Source: Nitrospirota bacterium (GTDB taxonomy: Bacteria > Nitrospirota > Thermodesulfovibrionia > Thermodesulfovibrionales > UBA6898). Taken from it: a stretch of DNA of 15,388 nt. The stretch lies in the NCBI GenBank assembly GCA_029858145.1, contig JAOUFP010000015.1:1-15388 (forward strand). Direction: 5' to 3'. Below the pieces are notes generated by a model. The model made no database searches, was not told the DNA's origin, and was given only the letters and a program-made list of their open reading frames with translations. A program made the translations under genes and the position numbers. Shown here one piece after another: positions 7,429-14,424 of this stretch (position 1 is the stretch's first letter; each line of letters begins with the position of its first letter).

Positions 7429-8996
7429 CGGGTGAACAAATCCAGTCCGTAAGGCCTTTTCCCGGCAGGGATGACGCGCACTCTCTGTCTTGTCGTTTTA
7501 TCAATCACCATAACAGAGTTTTCCCCTCTGTTGACAACATAGATTTTTCTCCCCTCAGGGTCCAGCATGAACGCCCTCGGGGAAATTCCCACAGGTATGA
7601 TTCCCATTACAGGGGGCATGACAGGCTGGGCAGCAGGAGTCACCCCCTCCGAAAGTCTCAGCACAACTATCTCTCCGGGCATCTCCTTTAAAAGGTATAT
7701 CCTCTCAAAATCCGGATCGGAAAAAACCCCGATGACTGACGGACCGACATTCTTGATAGCGCTGACAGCCCCTGCAGTGTTTCCTCTCACTATCGCAGGA
7801 ATACTGATGACCGAAAGATCATCAAAACTGTTATTGGCGACATAGACCTTTCCTCTCAAATAATCCACGCTGAGACTGATGGGCTCCCACTGCACCTCAA
7901 AAGGTATGACTTCCTCGCACCTCATGCTCTGCACGTCGATCTTCAGCACGGAGACACTCTTGGAATTCTTGTTGGCAACGTAAACATTCAAATATCTTTC
8001 CCGGTAATTTCTCAAGGCATTGATCTCGGAATTGCTGAGAAACCTCGTCCCGGAAAGAGATTCGAAAGGGGGGTCCGAAGCAATGGCGACCGGTCCGTCG
8101 CCAACGGCAACCTTATCTATTTCCTGAAGTGTCGAGGCATCGATTATCGAAACATTGTTCGAGCCGAAATTGGCGACGAAAATAAGATCTTTTTCATGAG
8201 AAACCCTGGCTACTGCTATCGCCTCGGGTTCCTTGCCGAACCGCACGGGAATTTCGCTTTCGACGGTATTGGTGTTCGGGTCTATCACGGAAATGCTGTT
8301 CGACCCGGAATTGGCCACATACACTTTCAGACGTTCTTTCCTCGGATTAACCGCAATCCCCCTCGGACTTTTTCCCACCAGGACCGTACCTACCACCTCC
8401 CCCAATTGCCTGTTTATCACGTATACATTGCCGGACCCCTCATTCGTCACGTACACCAGCAGCGTCCTCAATTCAGGCATCTCCTGCTTCACGATTAACA
8501 GCGGTTTGAACAGGTAACCTTCAGACACAGAGGAATCAGGAGACCAGCTCAGGAATAATGAGATGCTCTGCCGGGGATGCACATTGATATCAATCGGCAA
8601 TTCAATGCCCTCAGGAGGCAACGCCAGATCCGCGCTGCCGTTTTTCCTCGTAACAGAAGCCTTTTTGACCACAATCTCTATCTTCCGGTATCTCCCTTCG
8701 GGAATAAACCGCTCGCCAAGAAGGATCTGACGCCCTGTGACATCAAGAGAGTTTACGTTTAGCGGCTTGGCCATGACCTCCCGTGAAGTTCCATCTTCCG
8801 CGACGATATTGACCGCATTCAGATCAAAGGTGATATTCTCAGATGTGCGTTCCGGCCCGTTCAGAAAGAGGGTTATCTGGGATTTGTATTGCTCGTCAGG
8901 CGCTTTCCCCGTCTCCGCCACAGAAGCACAGCCGGCAAACCAGAGGGACAGAAAAAAAAATACAATCCAAAAAAGAATATTTATTTCTCTCTTCAT
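7425..8996 (-). CDS. Lipoprotein with DUF4382-like domain and seven-bladed YncE-type propeller
   Basis: 523 residues from ATG 8996, with AGGA about 10 nt upstream. The frame is open to a TTG at 9068, but that lies inside the predicted -35 box, so the later ATG is preferred (ATG 9023 is also possible). The signal core INILFWIVFFFLSLWFAGC ends in lipobox Cys23. Residues about 40-165 form a beta-sandwich resembling DUF4382 (ITLFLNGPERTSENITFDL, then LLGERFIPEGRYRKIEIVV). Residues about 178-523 carry seven repeats of the form [VI]YVAN.gSn.vsVId, for example VYVANSGSNSISVID, IFVANFGSNNVSIID and IYVVNRGENSVMVID, i.e. a YVTN/YncE seven-bladed propeller. No catalytic signature is visible; such propellers usually bind proteins or ligands. 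First gene of the seven-gene operon; its stop overlaps the barrel start by 4 nt. Confidence 0.92.
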   Translation of the reverse strand: MKREINILFWIVFFFLSLWFAGCASVAETGKAPDEQYKSQITLFLNGPERTSENITFDLNAVNIVAEDGTSREVMAKPLNVNSLDVTGRQILLGERFIPEGRYRKIEIVVKKASVTRKNGSADLALPPEGIELPIDINVHPRQSISLFLSWSPDSSVSEGYLFKPLLIVKQEMPELRTLLVYVTNEGSGNVYVINRQLGEVVGTVLVGKSPRGIAVNPRKERLKVYVANSGSNSISVIDPNTNTVESEIPVRFGKEPEAIAVARVSHEKDLIFVANFGSNNVSIIDASTLQEIDKVAVGDGPVAIASDPPFESLSGTRFLSNSEINALRNYRERYLNVYVANKNSKSVSVLKIDVQSMRCEEVIPFEVQWEPISLSVDYLRGKVYVANNSFDDLSVISIPAIVRGNTAGAVSAIKNVGPSVIGVFSDPDFERIYLLKEMPGEIVVLRLSEGVTPAAQPVMPPVMGIIPVGISPRAFMLDPEGRKIYVVNRGENSVMVIDKTTRQRVRVIPAGKRPYGLDLFTR

Positions 8997-9038
8997 TGTC
9001 TTTATTTCCTGAATCGAAAACATTCTTGGCGCCCTTCC

Positions 9039-9068
9039 CTTATAAAGAAGCGTAAAAAGTTTTTTCAA
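9039..9068 (-). promoter_or_regulatory. Candidate sigma70 promoter for the seven-gene operon
   Basis: On the minus strand a TTGAAA (9068-9063) is followed by TATAAG (9044-9039) with 18 nt between, or TTATAA with 17 nt. It sits about 45 nt before ATG 8996 in the only sizeable gap between the NHL gene and the operon. It implies a transcript start near 9030 and so excludes the TTG start at 9068. Seen by eye only. Confidence 0.5.
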
Positions 9069-9069
9069 C

Positions 9070-9084
9070 TACCGGTGTCCGGTA
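9070..9084. promoter_or_regulatory. Dyad immediately upstream of the -35 box
   Basis: TACCGG and CCGGTA, inverted around a 3-nt centre (TGT), end two bases before the -35 hexamer. The position suits an activator or repressor site, but the 6-bp arms are short and could be chance. Confidence 0.3.
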
Positions 9085-9235
9085 CAAATCAGCAACAGAA
9101 ACGGGAAAAAGGTCAGCGGGAGCAACCCAGCCACCGGGAAAATCCAGACAAAAAGTTCTTCATAACATGAGGCCAGATCACACCAAAAACATATATTGCT
9201 TCAAACCAGATATCATGCACTAACTCCTGCGTTCG

Positions 9236-10219
9236 CTATTTATTCGGTTTAAACACCTGGACCCTGTGATTGAACAAATCCGCAACCAGCACCTTGCCTT
9301 CCCCGTCGATGCATATTGCTGAGGGATACTGGAACCAGCCTGCGGACCACCCAATCCCACCGAATTCGAACGCGAACTTGCCGGATTTGTCGTAGGCATT
9401 GACGGTATGACGCATGTAATCAGACACATATATCAGGCCGTTGTCATCGTCTACAGCCACGCCGGACGGTCTGCTCAGCTTTCCGCTGCTGCCGCCTTTT
9501 TCGCCGAATTCAAAAAGAAATTTCCTTTCACTGTCATATACATAGACCCGGCTTTCTTCGTCGCTTAACAGGTAAATAGTGCCGTCTTTGCCTACCGCCG
9601 CATTGGTTACTCTAACTTTTTCCCCCTTTTCCTCGGGGGATATCATATCGATAAACCTGCCCTGCTTGTCCATATACAGCACACCCAACGGAGAACCTGT
9701 TACCAGCAAATTTCCTTTTTTATCAAGAGAGAGGGATCCCGGAACAAATGAATCGTCCCCTTCGAAGCCTTCCGGATAGATATCCCGTTCAAAGATAAGT
9801 CGAGCGTTAAAAACAGATATCCTTGCCCTGGTATTGCCCGCAGAAGAACCCTGGGAAACATAGAGATTGCCGTCCGTATCAACAGCCAATCCTGAAGGTG
9901 ATCCAATTCCTTTCTTCTTGTCAATGGTAAAGAGCGGAAAGAAATCCGCAGAATATATGAGCATCCTCGAACCGCCGACAAGAATATATAACTCCTCTTT
10001 CACCGGCTCCCAGAAAACATTCATCGGATAGTATATTCTGAATCCTTCCTCGTCTTCCGTTATGCTATCGAAATAGGTGACCCCCGTGACCGGCTCCTCA
10101 GCGTATGCCTTGAAGGGCTCAAGGGAAACCAATAGAAAAAGCAGTACTAGCACGCAGAAAAAAAGAAACCCCGGGAGCACATTTATACTTTTCGTTCTTC
10201 TTTCCAATCTGCTGTTCAT
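9236..10219 (-). CDS. Secreted six-bladed NHL-type beta-propeller
   Basis: 327 residues. The ATG at 10219 lies 15 nt after the stop of the TMTC-like gene, and an AGAGG overlaps that stop. The signal peptide has core LPGFLFFCVLVLLFLLVSL and a probable AYA/EEP type I site. Six repeats follow in NHL style, among them SPSGLAVDTDGNLYVS, VTNAAVGKDGTIYLLS, RPSGVAVDDDNGLIYVSD and YPSAICIDGEGKVLVADLFNHRVQVF. The protein stops right after the last blade, so it is a stand-alone periplasmic or extracellular propeller. NHL proteins act as binding scaffolds, and in bacteria they are often found near multihaem cytochrome genes. It is in line with the seven-gene operon but separated from it by 240 nt and a promoter, so it may be a distinct transcript. 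Confidence 0.9.
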   Translation of the reverse strand: MNSRLERRTKSINVLPGFLFFCVLVLLFLLVSLEPFKAYAEEPVTGVTYFDSITEDEEGFRIYYPMNVFWEPVKEELYILVGGSRMLIYSADFFPLFTIDKKKGIGSPSGLAVDTDGNLYVSQGSSAGNTRARISVFNARLIFERDIYPEGFEGDDSFVPGSLSLDKKGNLLVTGSPLGVLYMDKQGRFIDMISPEEKGEKVRVTNAAVGKDGTIYLLSDEESRVYVYDSERKFLFEFGEKGGSSGKLSRPSGVAVDDDNGLIYVSDYMRHTVNAYDKSGKFAFEFGGIGWSAGWFQYPSAICIDGEGKVLVADLFNHRVQVFKPNK

Positions 10220-10234
10220 TAATGAGCCGGACCT

Positions 10235-11437
10235 CTAAGACTTAATCCTTGTTATTTTGCTGATAAAAACTGACAGTACAAGCGCAAATCCTATTGACGG
10301 CAGATAAAGGCGATGTTCAAATATGACATCGTAGATAACAACAAAACTCGACGTTACCGTGAGGGTCACAAAAAACCAGATAATGCCGAAGGAGATGAGT
10401 CTTTGCCTGCGGAACAGCCATACAGCCAGGACGACTATTGATAAAAGCAGCAGGGAATAAAAGGCGGTCATAAAGTCGATATGCCTCGTTATCGGCCAGT
10501 CATAATCAAGATTGAGGTTCGCAGGGACAAAAAGCAGCCGTATATAATACGGGATAACATTCAGCTGCGTCAGAAAATACTGAAATGAAGTTATGCTCTC
10601 TCCCTGCGGCATCGAAACTCCCTTCGAATAGTCAAAGGAAACGAACATCTGAAGATTCGACATGCTGAGATAAAAGACAACCAGCAAAGATGCGGAAATC
10701 GCCAGATGGAACCTGAAATATTTTTTCAGACCATCCAATTTTCCATCTGAAAGAAAATAATAATCATAAAGCATCAGCATCACAGGCAAGGTAGCCGCTT
10801 CCTGCTTTGTCCCCATGCCGAGACATGCTGAAACAAATGCGCAGGCAAAATACGGCATAGAATTCCGGGACCTGATGGCCTTTATAAAAAGTACAAACGT
10901 TAAAAGATAGAAAAAGGTCGCGAGCACGGAAGAACGGCTCACAATATAGGTGACAGCCTGCGTCTGGACCGGGTGGGCGATAAATATCAGGCTGGCGTAG
11001 AGAGGGATCCTGCTATAATAGCTTTTGGCTCCCGGCTCCTGGCTCATAGCTGAACTCATGACTGCCTGCACACTGCCCTTTACTCTCTGCTCTTCGTTTC
11101 TTTGCATCGTCCACATCAGAATGAAATAAAGCATTACACCATTGGCGATGTGGAGCAGGAGATTTACGAGGTGGTATCCGAAGACATCAAGTTTGCCGAA
11201 ATAATAATTCACCGCAAAGGTCAGATCGAGCACCGGACGGGTAGAGCCGGAAAATATCTGTTTGATATCAAACCGGTGGATAGCGTAGTTTTCCACAATG
11301 GAAGGAGTATCATCAAAATGGAATGAGGCATCGAAGGTATTTGAATAGATGATGAATGCAATCGCAGCTATCAATAACACGCTTAAAGCATTCTTCTTTG
11401 CGCCTGTCAACTCAGAAAGTTTCGTAATCAAAGTCAT
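10235..11437 (-). CDS. TMTC/PMT-like GT-C membrane protein lacking its TPR half (possible 5' gene fragment)
   Basis: 400 residues, many membrane helices. The motif SFHFDD (Asp42-Asp43) lies in the first periplasmic loop, where GT-C/PMT enzymes keep their acidic active-site residues. Next come GYHLVNLLLHI, HPVQTQAVTYIVSRSSVLATFFYL and, near the end, HRLYLPSIGFAL. All match the 576-residue protein at 12395-14125, block by block. That paralogue then continues with a last membrane helix and TPRs, which are missing here: this protein stops 16 residues after LPSIGF, at KITRIKS. Expected activity from the family: transfer of mannose from a polyprenyl-phosphate donor to Ser/Thr of exported proteins. 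Whether the short form works is unknown. The NHL gene follows after 15 nt. The ATG at 11437 has GAGAAG 5 nt upstream. Confidence 0.85.
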   Translation of the reverse strand: MTLITKLSELTGAKKNALSVLLIAAIAFIIYSNTFDASFHFDDTPSIVENYAIHRFDIKQIFSGSTRPVLDLTFAVNYYFGKLDVFGYHLVNLLLHIANGVMLYFILMWTMQRNEEQRVKGSVQAVMSSAMSQEPGAKSYYSRIPLYASLIFIAHPVQTQAVTYIVSRSSVLATFFYLLTFVLFIKAIRSRNSMPYFACAFVSACLGMGTKQEAATLPVMLMLYDYYFLSDGKLDGLKKYFRFHLAISASLLVVFYLSMSNLQMFVSFDYSKGVSMPQGESITSFQYFLTQLNVIPYYIRLLFVPANLNLDYDWPITRHIDFMTAFYSLLLLSIVVLAVWLFRRQRLISFGIIWFFVTLTVTSSFVVIYDVIFEHRLYLPSIGFALVLSVFISKITRIKS

Positions 11438-11732
11438 ATACGCTTCTCATATCCTTTCCCTGTTTCATAATTGATTTATCAAAACCCGGCGCATGAATCT
11501 GCTGATAATCATAAGTTGATGATGCGCAAAAACACGTATAATAATATAACCCTTTTGCGTTCCAATGGTAAAGAGTAATACGTCCCTTTCCTTCGTCCTG
11601 AGTGAAATCACTCAGCAGTTTCTTATCACTCTCCATCTTCAATAAATTTTTGATGACATCATTTCTATTTTCCTTACCCTCCGCAGAATCATGAATAAAG
11701 TTAAGACATTGCACAAAAAAAAGAAGGTTCAT
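11412..11732 (-). CDS. Doubtful small ORF, hypothetical protein
   Basis: 106 codons from ATG 11732, overlapping the start of the TMTC-like gene by 26 nt. The middle (NRNDVIKNLLKMESDKKLL, then GKGRITLYHWNAKGLYYYTC) looks protein-like, but the start has no ribosome-binding site and no family is recognised. The last 12 residues are only the out-of-frame start of the next gene. It may be a decayed gene 3' end or chance. Confidence 0.3.
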   Translation of the reverse strand: MNLLFFVQCLNFIHDSAEGKENRNDVIKNLLKMESDKKLLSDFTQDEGKGRITLYHWNAKGLYYYTCFCASSTYDYQQIHAPGFDKSIMKQGKDMRSVYDFDYETF

Positions 11733-11770
11733 TCGTAATAAAGCTGAAGTTTACCGCAAAAAGCCACTTC

Positions 11771-11797
11771 CTGGATTCCCGCCTTCGCGAGAATGAC
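11771..11797. repeat. ATTCCCGC hairpin repeat, copy 1
   Basis: CTGGATTCCCGC, a short loop, then GCGAGAATGAC: an imperfect palindrome (one mismatch in the stem) of the widespread intergenic type whose translation gives REGGNP-like peptides. Copy 2 is inverted at 12117-12148. Confidence 0.65.
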
Positions 11798-11872
11798 AAA
11801 AAAACAACACATTACGATAGTCAGCCTCTGCCCGACTGAAGGGATCGGACAGTCCACTGCATTCTTTTTCCC

Positions 11873-11905
11873 CTCTCATTCGCCGGTGAAGCCGGAGAAT
11901 GAGAG
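11873..11905. repeat. Strong 14-bp hairpin at start of direct-repeat unit
   Basis: CTCTCATTCGCCGG pairs with CCGGAGAATGAGAG across a 5-nt loop with one mismatch. There is no T-run after it on the plus strand. It runs into the direct repeat at 11891-11926. Confidence 0.6.
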
Positions 11906-11926
11906 TACTTGAGTTTATAGGCAGAC
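11891..11926 (+). repeat. 36-nt direct repeat, copy 1
   Basis: Begins GCCGGAG and ends with the 17-nt core TGAGTTTATAGGCAGAC, which is identical in copy 2 (12204-12239) 313 bp away; the middle is partly diverged. Confidence 0.6.
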
Positions 11927-12116
11927 GAGTTTGTCCCATCACAGCAAGAAAACTGCGTTCAGAATGCAATTTGCTTTCTGATAGAGTTTCACTGCGGACG
12001 CAAATGGAAAGAGAAGAGACATTACACTTTTCCCTTGACACACTCCTGACGAGAAAGATATAAAAGATTTTCCCATTTATAAAAACAGAGTCTGTGTATA
12101 AAGTAGTTTGTTGTCT

Positions 12117-12148
12117 GTCATTCCCGCAGTCAGTAAGCGGGAATCCAG
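12117..12148. repeat. ATTCCCGC hairpin repeat, copy 2 (inverted relative to copy 1)
   Basis: GTCATTCCCGC and GCGGGAATCCAG form a perfect 8-bp stem (12120-12127 with 12137-12144). The order is the reverse complement of copy 1 at 11771. Confidence 0.65.
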
Positions 12149-12203
12149 TGTTTTCAATCTGTTCCGGATCCCCCGGTCCCTCAGGCAACCGGCAGGCAAG
12201 CAA

Positions 12204-12239
12204 GCCGGAGGATGACAAAACCTGAGTTTATAGGCAGAC
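12204..12239 (+). repeat. 36-nt direct repeat, copy 2
   Basis: Same 17-nt core TGAGTTTATAGGCAGAC as at 11910-11926, preceded by GCCGGAGGATGA. It forms the right end of the candidate 156-bp element, so copy 1 may be the remnant of a second such element. Confidence 0.55.
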
Positions 12240-12252
12240 TCTAAATAAATCC

Positions 12253-12280
12253 TTGGACATGAGGGTATTGATATTAGAAT
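12253..12280 (+). promoter_or_regulatory. Candidate promoter for the full-length TMTC-like gene
   Basis: TTGGAC (12253-12258), a 16-nt spacer and TAGAAT (12275-12280) lie 115 nt before ATG 12395. Both hexamers match the sigma70 consensus at 5 of 6 bases. It starts just 10 nt after the MITE-like element. Confidence 0.35.
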
Positions 12281-12394
12281 TCTTACAAACAAGAAATTTG
12301 GAAAGGGTAATCCCGATGACCGACAGGCTGCTGCAGGTCCTGAGCGCACTTCAGGCAAGGGTCTGCTTTGCGGTCCTGCCTGTTCCACTGAGCC

Positions 12395-14125
12395 ATGTCT
12401 GTACGGTTTTTCTCTCCGATGATTTACAACAAGAGATACCAGATTGCACTCATTCTCTTTCTCGTCACGATACCGTATCTGAACAGTTTTTCCTGCTCCT
12501 TTCATTTTGATGACAACTATGTAATCTTAAGCGACCCCCTGATCAGGGATATGCGTAATCTGCCGGAAATCTTCTCAGGGGCTTTCGAACGTCCCCTCCT
12601 TCGCGCCTCGTTTGCCCTGAACTATGCCTTCAACGGGCTGAACGTTGCCGGCTATCACCTTTTTAATCTTGTCCTCCACCTGACGGTATGCCTTGAGATC
12701 TTTTATCTGGCGAAGCTCCTTGAGAAAATGTTCGCCCGGGGACAGGAGAAGTCTTTCTTCCCGCTTCTTTCAGCGCTTGCGTTCGGCATGCATCCGCTCT
12801 TTACAGGCTCGGTCACCTATATCGCCAGCAGAAGCGCTGCAATGGCCACATTTTTTTATCTTCTTTCGATGATATTCGTGGTTCTTGCCCTGGAGCGGAA
12901 GGATGTGAACAAACGCCGCAGGGATGTATTTCTCCTCTTTTCAGTCGCAGCGTTCGCTGCCGGTTTTCTGGTCAAGGAAATCATCGTTACCCTCCCTGCC
13001 ATGCTCGTGATTTACCTTTTCATCGGATATGACGGCAGGCCCGGCACTTTTGCAAAGAAATACATGCTGCCGGCAGCAGTCTTTTTTTTCGTTTTAGGCG
13101 GATACTTTCTTGCCCGCTACGCGGCATTTGAACACATCATTCCCTCTGACGAGGCAAGGATTTACGAGGGGGTGCTTTCTCCCTATCACTACTTTCTCAC
13201 TGAACTGAAGGTCATCGTCTTTTACTATCTTAAATGGCTTTTGGTCCCGGTGGGAGGGCCGTTTGCCGACCCGGACATCCCTGCTGAAACCACGTTCCTA
13301 AGCGCCTCCGTTCTTCTCTCAGCAGGATTCATCTCTTCTGTCATCTTCCTTGCACTCAAATACAGAAAGCGTTTTCCCATACCCTCATTCGGGGTCCTCT
13401 GGTTTTTTATCACGCTCCTGCCGACCTCGAGCATCTTCCCCCTTGGCGATGTGGCCGTGGAGCGGCATGTCTACCTCCCCGGAGCCGGCTTTTCCCTTAT
13501 CGCGGGAAGCATACTCGAAGGGCTGAGGAAAAAGATTCCGGCCAAAGCCGCACTAGCCGTATTCACGCTGCTCTTTGTATTCCTGGGATATGCCACGGCG
13601 GAGAGGAACAAGGTCTGGCTGAGCGAGGTGACCCTCTGGGAAGACGCTGCCGGAAAGTCTCCGCAAAAAGTAAGGGTGCTGAACAACAGGGCATTCGCCT
13701 ATATGATCGAAGGCGAGTTGGACATCGCGGCCCGTTACTACGCGGAACTCCTCGCTCAATTCCCTGAGTATCCCTATGGCCACAGCAACCTCGGCAGCAT
13801 CTATGAAGCCCAGGGAAGAATCGCTGAAGCGATACAGGAATATCAGGAAGCAGTAAGGCTCAGGCCGGACAACCCCCTCCTGCGGGCAAAACTCGGCGCG
13901 GCATATGACAAGGCCGGGTCAAGGCTCGCGGCGATTGAACAGTTGAACGCGGCACTGGCTGGTGATCCGTCAAACCCCCAAATAATGGCGCTCCTTGCAT
14001 TGGTCCTCTCAAAAAACGGAGACTTCGGCAGGGCTGCCGCACTTGCAGGGAAGTCCCTTGAACTTGATCCTCAGAATCGTTTGGCAGCCGAAATCATGCG
14101 GCAGATTCATGAGAGACAGAAATGA
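12395..14125 (+). CDS. Full-length TMTC-like GT-C glycosyltransferase with TPRs
   Basis: 576 residues. Residues 15 to about 400 form a polytopic membrane part with SFHFDD (Asp39-Asp40) after the first helix, GYHLFNLVLHL, HPLFTGSVTYIASRSAAMATFFYL, SFGVLWFFITLLPTSS and ERHVYLPGAGF. The last helix (about 384-400) is followed by NKVWLSEVTLWEDA and about four TPRs (427-562, for example YGHSNLGSIYEAQGRIAEAIQEYQEAV). This is the architecture of TMTC/PMT-type O-mannosyltransferases: the membrane part transfers sugar from a polyprenyl phosphate to exported protein, the TPRs bind the acceptor. The start is ATG 12395, with an in-frame TGA two codons upstream; ATG 12419 is the alternative, and neither has a good ribosome-binding site. 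Divergent from the 400-residue homologue. Substrate unknown; the nearby exported cytochrome and propellers are candidates. Confidence 0.9.
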   Translation: MSVRFFSPMIYNKRYQIALILFLVTIPYLNSFSCSFHFDDNYVILSDPLIRDMRNLPEIFSGAFERPLLRASFALNYAFNGLNVAGYHLFNLVLHLTVCLEIFYLAKLLEKMFARGQEKSFFPLLSALAFGMHPLFTGSVTYIASRSAAMATFFYLLSMIFVVLALERKDVNKRRRDVFLLFSVAAFAAGFLVKEIIVTLPAMLVIYLFIGYDGRPGTFAKKYMLPAAVFFFVLGGYFLARYAAFEHIIPSDEARIYEGVLSPYHYFLTELKVIVFYYLKWLLVPVGGPFADPDIPAETTFLSASVLLSAGFISSVIFLALKYRKRFPIPSFGVLWFFITLLPTSSIFPLGDVAVERHVYLPGAGFSLIAGSILEGLRKKIPAKAALAVFTLLFVFLGYATAERNKVWLSEVTLWEDAAGKSPQKVRVLNNRAFAYMIEGELDIAARYYAELLAQFPEYPYGHSNLGSIYEAQGRIAEAIQEYQEAVRLRPDNPLLRAKLGAAYDKAGSRLAAIEQLNAALAGDPSNPQIMALLALVLSKNGDFGRAAALAGKSLELDPQNRLAAEIMRQIHERQK

Positions 14126-14188
14126 CCGCTGTTTTTACGGGGTGCCTGCTTTCATCCCCGACTCCTGGAGGGGAATGTTTGATTTGTC

Positions 14189-14211
14189 ATCGTCCGACTC
14201 GATCGGACGAT
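14189..14211 (+). terminator. Hairpin downstream of TMTC-like gene, possible terminator
   Basis: ATCGTCCGA and TCGGACGAT form a perfect 9-bp stem with a 5-nt loop, followed by a pyrimidine-rich CCATTTCCTTTTTCC rather than a clean T-run. It lies 64 nt after the stop codon. Confidence 0.45.
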
Positions 14212-14233
14212 CCATTTCCTTTTTCCTTACACC

Positions 14234-14264
14234 TGGAGCCCCTCGCCGGGGGCGAGGGGCTCCA
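14234..14264. repeat. Very stable GC-rich hairpin
   Basis: TGGAGCCCCTCGCC pairs perfectly with GGCGAGGGGCTCCA over 14 bp with a GGG loop. No T-run follows on either strand. It could stabilise an mRNA 3' end or be an intergenic repeat copy. Confidence 0.6.
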
Positions 14265-14359
14265 AAGCATTTTCAACATAGACATGAGAGACGCATTTAT
14301 TACATAAAAAAACAACTAACCTTTCAAATCGAAACATATAAATGCTCATTTTATATGCC

Positions 14360-14368
14360 TGTTATAAT
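14360..14368 (+). promoter_or_regulatory. Extended -10 promoter for the TPR protein
   Basis: TGTTATAAT matches the extended -10 consensus TGnTATAAT exactly, 56 nt before ATG 14425, in a strongly AT-rich stretch (14280-14420). No good -35 box lies at the right distance, as is usual for extended -10 promoters. Confidence 0.45.
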
Positions 14369-14382
14369 CACATTTATTATTC

Positions 14383-14396
14383 AATAATCGATTATT
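14383..14396. promoter_or_regulatory. Perfect 14-bp palindrome, candidate operator
   Basis: AATAATCGATTATT is fully self-complementary and lies 14 nt after the extended -10 box and 28 nt before the start codon, a typical repressor position. The AT-rich context raises the chance of a random palindrome. Confidence 0.4.
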
Positions 14397-14424
14397 TCAG
14401 GTATTATATAAGGGATTTTTAGCG

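Larger units (their letters stand above)
8997..9235. other. Intergenic region between NHL gene and propeller-lipoprotein operon
   Basis: 239 nt without a supportable gene on either strand. It holds the candidate promoter and dyad listed separately. I saw no convincing rho-independent terminator for the NHL gene, so read-through into the operon is possible. Confidence 0.6.
12087..12242. mobile_element. Candidate MITE-like element with terminal inverted repeats
   Basis: The left end AGAGTCTGTGTATAAA (12087-12102) matches the reverse complement of the right end TTTATAGGCAGACTCT (12227-12242) at 14 of 16 bases. The 156 bp between hold the ATTCCCGC hairpin (copy 2) and copy 2 of the direct repeat, and no gene. 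The small size and the inverted ends suit a non-autonomous element, but I see no clear target-site duplication. No transposase is present in the window. Confidence 0.4.
11733..12394. other. Gene-free, repeat-bearing region between divergent TMTC-like genes
   Basis: About 660 nt with no supportable gene. It contains two hairpin repeats of the ATTCCCGC type in opposite orientation, a strong hairpin at 11873-11905, a 36-nt direct repeat and a 156-bp element with inverted ends; these are listed separately. The rest shows no clear signal beyond a candidate promoter at 12253-12280. Confidence 0.7.

Noticed and set aside
11733..12394. CRISPR array or tRNA in the repeat-bearing gap
   Set aside because: Only two copies of each repeat, irregular spacing, opposite orientations, and no cloverleaf seen.
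11751..12505. Two overlapping minus-strand ORFs (155 and 142 codons) across the repeat region
   Set aside because: They translate hairpin repeats (one contains the REGGNP-type peptide typical of such repeats) and, at the right, the antisense of the TMTC-like gene start.
12253..12510. 85-codon plus-strand ORF before the full-length TMTC-like gene
   Set aside because: Overlaps the true gene by more than 100 nt in another frame and lies on the candidate promoter; no recognisable family.
14234..14264. GC-rich hairpin as an intrinsic terminator
   Set aside because: Stem is very stable but no T-run follows on either strand, so it is listed as a hairpin, not a terminator.
13995..14387. 130-codon plus-strand ORF across the end of the TMTC-like gene and the hairpins
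   Set aside because: Out of frame with the TPR coding sequence and translates the GC hairpin; no ribosome-binding site.
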